DNA from: Desulfurivibrionaceae bacterium
Lineage (GTDB): Bacteria > Desulfobacterota > Desulfobulbia > Desulfobulbales > VMSU01
DNA length: 64,000 nucleotides
NCBI GenBank assembly: GCA_030145275.1
Contig: JAQYVV010000002.1
Span: forward strand, 124,001-188,000
Direction of reading: 5' to 3'
The notes below the pieces were generated by a model. The model did no database searches. It was not told the DNA's origin and worked only from the letters and a program-made list of their open reading frames with translations. A program made the position numbers and the translations under genes. Shown one piece after another: positions 60,561 through 64,000 of this stretch (position 1 is the stretch's first letter; each line of letters begins with the position of its first letter).

Positions 60561-61778
60561 TTATTTTCGAACGGGGAGATGGGGGAGGACCACAGTAAAG
60601 CAGGCGCCCCCCTCTTCACGGTTACTCACCGAAATCCAGCCATCATAGAATCGTATAATTTCTGCGCAGGTGTAGAGACCAAGGCCTGTTCCAAAAGATT
60701 CTCCCTCTTTAACATCATCTTTCATCTCTTTTGTGCTGAAAAAAGGCTCAAATATTTTTTCCTGTATTTCAGGCTCAATGCCTGCCCCGGAGTCCATAAA
60801 CTCAAAGATTATATTCTGTTCATCAAACTGTGACACGATGCTTATTTCTTTTGGTGATATGGAGGTTTTCATCGCATGAACGGCATTCTGAATAAGATTG
60901 GAGAAGATTTGAGAAAAATCAGAATGAATCCCTTGGATGAGTGGTAGATTTTCAGTGAGAAGGATGGTCTGTTTAATTTTATGTTTCAGCTCCATGTCAG
61001 CCTGGAGAAAATCAAGCTCTGATCTCAAGACATCATTTAAGTCAATAACTGTTTTTTCCTTGGAGGCATCTTTGCGGCCCTTATTCAAGAGTTCATTGAT
61101 CATGTCTTCAAGTCTATTTGAGGCAACAAGACATTGGTCAACGTAGCCTGCAATCGTTTTGAGATTGCTACTCAGTTCAGTTGAACATTGATCCGCAGGA
61201 CCCAGGCAATCTTTCAGACTCATCTGGATTAGATATACAAACCCTTTTACTCCGCTGAACGGCCCCCTTAAATTATGAACAATTCCCTGTACCATCCGTC
61301 CGACGATAGCCTGCTGTTCTTTCTGTACCAATTCCTTCGTTCTTTTCTGCACAAGGTTTTCAAGGTCCAGGTTCATTTTTTTTAATTCATCCTGGGCCCC
61401 TTTAAGCCTGAGGAGAATGTTGATTTTGGCTTTAAGCTCCTCAACGTCATAAGGTTTGCTGATGTAGTCATCTGCGGACGCCTCATACCCTTTTATTCTG
61501 TCTTCCAAGGCTGTTTTTCCGGACAGGAGTAAAACCATGACATTAGAGGATCTGGGTGATTCTTTTATTTTTTGACATACCTGGTAGCCGTCCAGCCCCG
61601 GCATTAAAATGTCCAATAAAACAATATCGGGAGAAAAAGATTCAACTTTTTCCAGAGCAGTTTTGCCATTATCAGCAAACTCCAGGGAGACATTTTCATC
61701 TTCCCAGAATATTCGTTTAATGGCCGCTAGATTCTTTTGTTCATCATCAACAACCAGGATTTTCTTTTTTTTCATCAT
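60561..61778 (-). CDS. Response regulator–histidine kinase fusion
   Basis: 405 residues, cytoplasmic. An N-terminal receiver domain (about 5-120: ILVVDDEQ, IVLLDILMPGLDG, ISKPYD) joins a coiled coil (about 130-155), then a HisKA-like helix with phospho-His in MVQGIVHNLRGPFSG (about 175) and HATPase_c (SNLIQNAVHAM, GAGIEP, GTGLGLYTCAEI). This RR-first arrangement is common in Desulfobacterota and relays signals from another kinase. It follows the FapA-like gene after 19 bases on the same strand, so the two are cotranscribed. Confidence 0.93.
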   Translation of the reverse strand: MMKKKKILVVDDEQKNLAAIKRIFWEDENVSLEFADNGKTALEKVESFSPDIVLLDILMPGLDGYQVCQKIKESPRSSNVMVLLLSGKTALEDRIKGYEASADDYISKPYDVEELKAKINILLRLKGAQDELKKMNLDLENLVQKRTKELVQKEQQAIVGRMVQGIVHNLRGPFSGVKGFVYLIQMSLKDCLGPADQCSTELSSNLKTIAGYVDQCLVASNRLEDMINELLNKGRKDASKEKTVIDLNDVLRSELDFLQADMELKHKIKQTILLTENLPLIQGIHSDFSQIFSNLIQNAVHAMKTSISPKEISIVSQFDEQNIIFEFMDSGAGIEPEIQEKIFEPFFSTKEMKDDVKEGESFGTGLGLYTCAEIIRFYDGWISVSNREEGGACFTVVLPHLPVRK

Positions 61779-61797
61779 AAGTCTCTCAATTTAGATC

Positions 61798-64000
61798 TTA
61801 AAAAATGATCTTATCATCCTGTAGTTCAAAAACCGCAGGGCCCAGGTCTCTGTCCAGGGTGATTTGGCGGTCATCAAAGCGTACTTTGTTGCCCAGGAAA
61901 GCGTCGCTTTCAATCCGTATTTTTGCTTTTTTTAATGCCAGTTCTATTTTTTTCTCAGCAGATTTTTCTTTATCCAGCAACTCTGTACGCACCTTGATAA
62001 GTTTACTAAGATTATCCACGATCTTTATCAAATTCTCCCTTTTTTCAGCCGGTGTTTTTTTTATTAGATTTCGGATGAGATCCATGTCTACTGCTTCGAG
62101 CTGCAGGGACTTTATAATTTTCATAATGGTTCCTGTGCAATTTTGAATCTCCATTTGAATTTTCTTCAACAAACTAAGGGACTCAACGTCTCTTTGGATA
62201 GCGGCTAATGTGTTCTTATTGGCAGGGCCGCCAAACGTCGACATAGTAATGCCTTTCGAGGCACAGATGACGCCTCCAACTACTTTGCCGCCTTTCTGTG
62301 TAGCAGACGTCTTAACTACGATTTTCCCTCCAGACTGGATGGTGCCGTTGAAACTGTAACTTCCAATCTCGACATCACCCTTCACCATTATTTCGGCGTC
62401 CTGAACAAATTCTGCCTGCAAGGAGCCCATGACGATAACCTTAGTATCTTTGCCAATAATCCCCTTGCCAACATTAAGGTTTCCGCGGACAAGAATATGG
62501 GCCCCGTTTTCCACAGTTCCGCCGATTACGGTATCCCCAGCAGTTGAGACCTTAAATCCAGGCTTTATTGATTCCGTAACGATAAGTCCCGTAGTAACGT
62601 TTATGTTACCGGTGGCGTAATCAACATTTCCATCCACCCGATAGACATCTGTTAAAGTCAGGGTGTTGTTTGCAAAAGAGATAATGCCAGGAACTTGTGC
62701 ATAATACTCAACCCTGTCGGTGTATTTCTTGCTGATAACGGGTCCTTGAATGGTAAGATTAAGGTCGGCACCGCGTTTCTGCTTTAATTTTTTATTAAAT
62801 AAGGTGATGCCAGGTGTGCCGGTTGTAGCCAAATATTTGCTGGCAAGAATATCTCCCTCTGACACACTGTGAATTGTGTTTCTCTCTTTTAGGTCAATGG
62901 AATTGTCTTCGAGTATAGTCCCGGCTTTTTTGCCCAGGTCGATATTAAAAATCAGCTTGGCATCCTGGCCATGCACGGGCTGTACGCCGGAGGCTATTTT
63001 AACCAGAGTTTTGGAAATTTTATTCTGCTTCAAACCAGTGCACAGCGTTTCAAGCAAACCTTGGGGGATTCTTCTCTCAGCAACCCCCTTCATGATAAGC
63101 TGGTATTTAATACTGCTTGGGGATGGTTCTTTTATCGCACCTCGATGCGGACAGTTGACAAAGTAGGCTGCCATATTGTCTTGAGAAATTAAGACCGGTG
63201 AAATGACGGAGATGACGTTTTCTTTGATGCAGAGATAGCCAAAGGTAGTGGCTTCATAATTGCCATTCTTGTTCTTTCTTATAACTTTTTCCCCAGGTAC
63301 GAGGACTGGTTTAGCAATGGGAATGGTGTGTCCATAAAGATCAAATCCGGGGGCCTGGTCCTGTCTTGCTTCTACAACAGCCAAAGTCTCTCCCGGTTTT
63401 ATCGGGCGTACCACAACCTGGGAAACCTCCTCTTCCCCAGGGAGGTCGTCCCTGTGGAAGAGTTCGGTGAGTGCTGCGAAAGAGAGCTTACTGCCATCAA
63501 CAATCCACCCCTCTTCAGGATCGTCACGCTCACCCCTAGAAATAAAGGGAAAAGATATCTTTTCTTGTTTGGTCGGTGAAGCGCCCCTGGCCACCACAAT
63601 TTTCCCGGTCCAAGAGCCTTCTTGTTCAAGAATGGCAGTAATCTGAATTATTGAATCAAAAATTATGCCCTGAATGATCCCCTCGTCTTCGAGGGCCTTT
63701 ACGATGCTCTCGGGTGTGAAAGAGTGGGATTCTTTACCGATTAGATGGGCGATCATGCCGTCTTTGGAAACGATTAGTTCCAGGCCGCACTCTTTTAATG
63801 CATCAAGGTCGACATGTTTTTTCTCTTGGGCCGTTTGGGTTACAGGGCCATCAGTTCCAATTGGCGACAGAACAGGTTCCCGGGTGTCGGTTACAGACTC
63901 CCGTTCCAATGAGCCGTCAAAAAAGCTGCTAAAATCATCTCCACCTTCCATAATTTTAAGGAAGTTATCTTCGTGGGAAAGGATGTTTTTTGTTTCTGGT
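61798..64000 (-). CDS. FapA-family (DUF342) protein, 5' end probably beyond the window
   Basis: At least 717 residues. The N-terminal region (from about 150 after Met at 63951) holds VDGSKLSFAALTELFHRDD and PIKPGETLAVVEARQDQAPG, and the centre is the right-handed beta-helix of FapA (GNINVTTGLIVTESIKPGFK, GGTVENGAHILVRGNLNVGK). The C-terminus is a coiled coil. FapA relatives take part in flagellar assembly or polar organisation. ATG 63951 has no Shine-Dalgarno, and the frame stays open to the window edge (ILSHEDNFLKIM), so the true start may lie further out. Start is therefore uncertain; the end at 61798 is firm. Confidence 0.88.
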   Translation of the reverse strand, partial: PETKNILSHEDNFLKIMEGGDDFSSFFDGSLERESVTDTREPVLSPIGTDGPVTQTAQEKKHVDLDALKECGLELIVSKDGMIAHLIGKESHSFTPESIVKALEDEGIIQGIIFDSIIQITAILEQEGSWTGKIVVARGASPTKQEKISFPFISRGERDDPEEGWIVDGSKLSFAALTELFHRDDLPGEEEVSQVVVRPIKPGETLAVVEARQDQAPGFDLYGHTIPIAKPVLVPGEKVIRKNKNGNYEATTFGYLCIKENVISVISPVLISQDNMAAYFVNCPHRGAIKEPSPSSIKYQLIMKGVAERRIPQGLLETLCTGLKQNKISKTLVKIASGVQPVHGQDAKLIFNIDLGKKAGTILEDNSIDLKERNTIHSVSEGDILASKYLATTGTPGITLFNKKLKQKRGADLNLTIQGPVISKKYTDRVEYYAQVPGIISFANNTLTLTDVYRVDGNVDYATGNINVTTGLIVTESIKPGFKVSTAGDTVIGGTVENGAHILVRGNLNVGKGIIGKDTKVIVMGSLQAEFVQDAEIMVKGDVEIGSYSFNGTIQSGGKIVVKTSATQKGGKVVGGVICASKGITMSTFGGPANKNTLAAIQRDVESLSLLKKIQMEIQNCTGTIMKIIKSLQLEAVDMDLIRNLIKKTPAEKRENLIKIVDNLSKLIKVRTELLDKEKSAEKKIELALKKAKIRIESDAFLGNKVRFDDRQITLDRDLGPAVFELQDDKIIF

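Overview
The window looks like a chromosomal segment of a sulfate-reducing (or sulfur-disproportionating) member of the Desulfobacterota, most likely Desulfobulbales-like. The main evidence is a complete dissimilatory sulfite reductase locus (dsrA, dsrB, dsrD), a DsrN-type amidase and a 2[4Fe-4S] ferredoxin. It is supported by many hybrid histidine kinases, heavy-metal and thiol-redox genes, and MoaA/MOSC. No tRNA, rRNA, CRISPR array, integrase or transposase was seen. The taxonomic placement is inference from gene content.

Layout. 1-4859: a minus-strand gene runs off the left edge and encodes a protein built on 17-residue repeats. It lies head to head with a topoisomerase-I-like protein whose active site is lost, followed by an FmdB-type zinc-ribbon gene. 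4942-7500: a secreted helix-hairpin-helix/phospholipase-D protein and a CoA-disulfide (persulfide) reductase fused to rhodanese. 7694-16460: the sulfite reductase region, with a sigma70-like promoter, dsrAB, a hairpin, dsrD, a terminator, a cysteine-cluster protein, a minus-strand TPR/HEAT/TPR operon, dsrN, a small CxC/CxxC protein and a ferredoxin with its own terminator. 16673-25296: housekeeping genes (alr, argS, SPOR protein, N-acetylglutamate synthase-like, secA, argJ). 25319-31591: AIM24-like protein, small Cys/Arg-rich proteins, a permease, LD-carboxypeptidase and coaX.

32213-38492: signalling genes (diguanylate cyclase, hybrid kinase with a PstS-like protein) and a collapsed PAS/M48 locus. 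38500-42880: a probable envelope export set (ABC ATPase, FtsX-like permease, LolA-like protein, beta-barrel). 42972-47488: CcdA with a thioredoxin lipoprotein, a CDF exporter, and an ArsR-controlled permease with a mini-thioredoxin, split by a four-helix-bundle (S23/IVS-type) gene inside near-perfect 33-bp inverted repeats. 47772-64000: Na/Pi symporter, a very large beta-propeller hybrid kinase, MOSC and moaA, a kinase with a degenerate haem-type sensor domain, a DsbB/DsbA pair, a response-regulator/kinase protein and FapA (runs to the right edge).

The most notable unexplained layer is intergenic. Three families of palindromic elements recur: A (GTAACTATTCAG-type ends, seven copies or parts), C (108-bp hairpin plus a constant tail, four copies) and D (four copies whose closing stems carry compensatory base changes). 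They share a GTAAGCG-like motif, abut gene ends or Shine-Dalgarno sites, and have no coding explanation. All family assignments rest on reading the sequence; no search was run.
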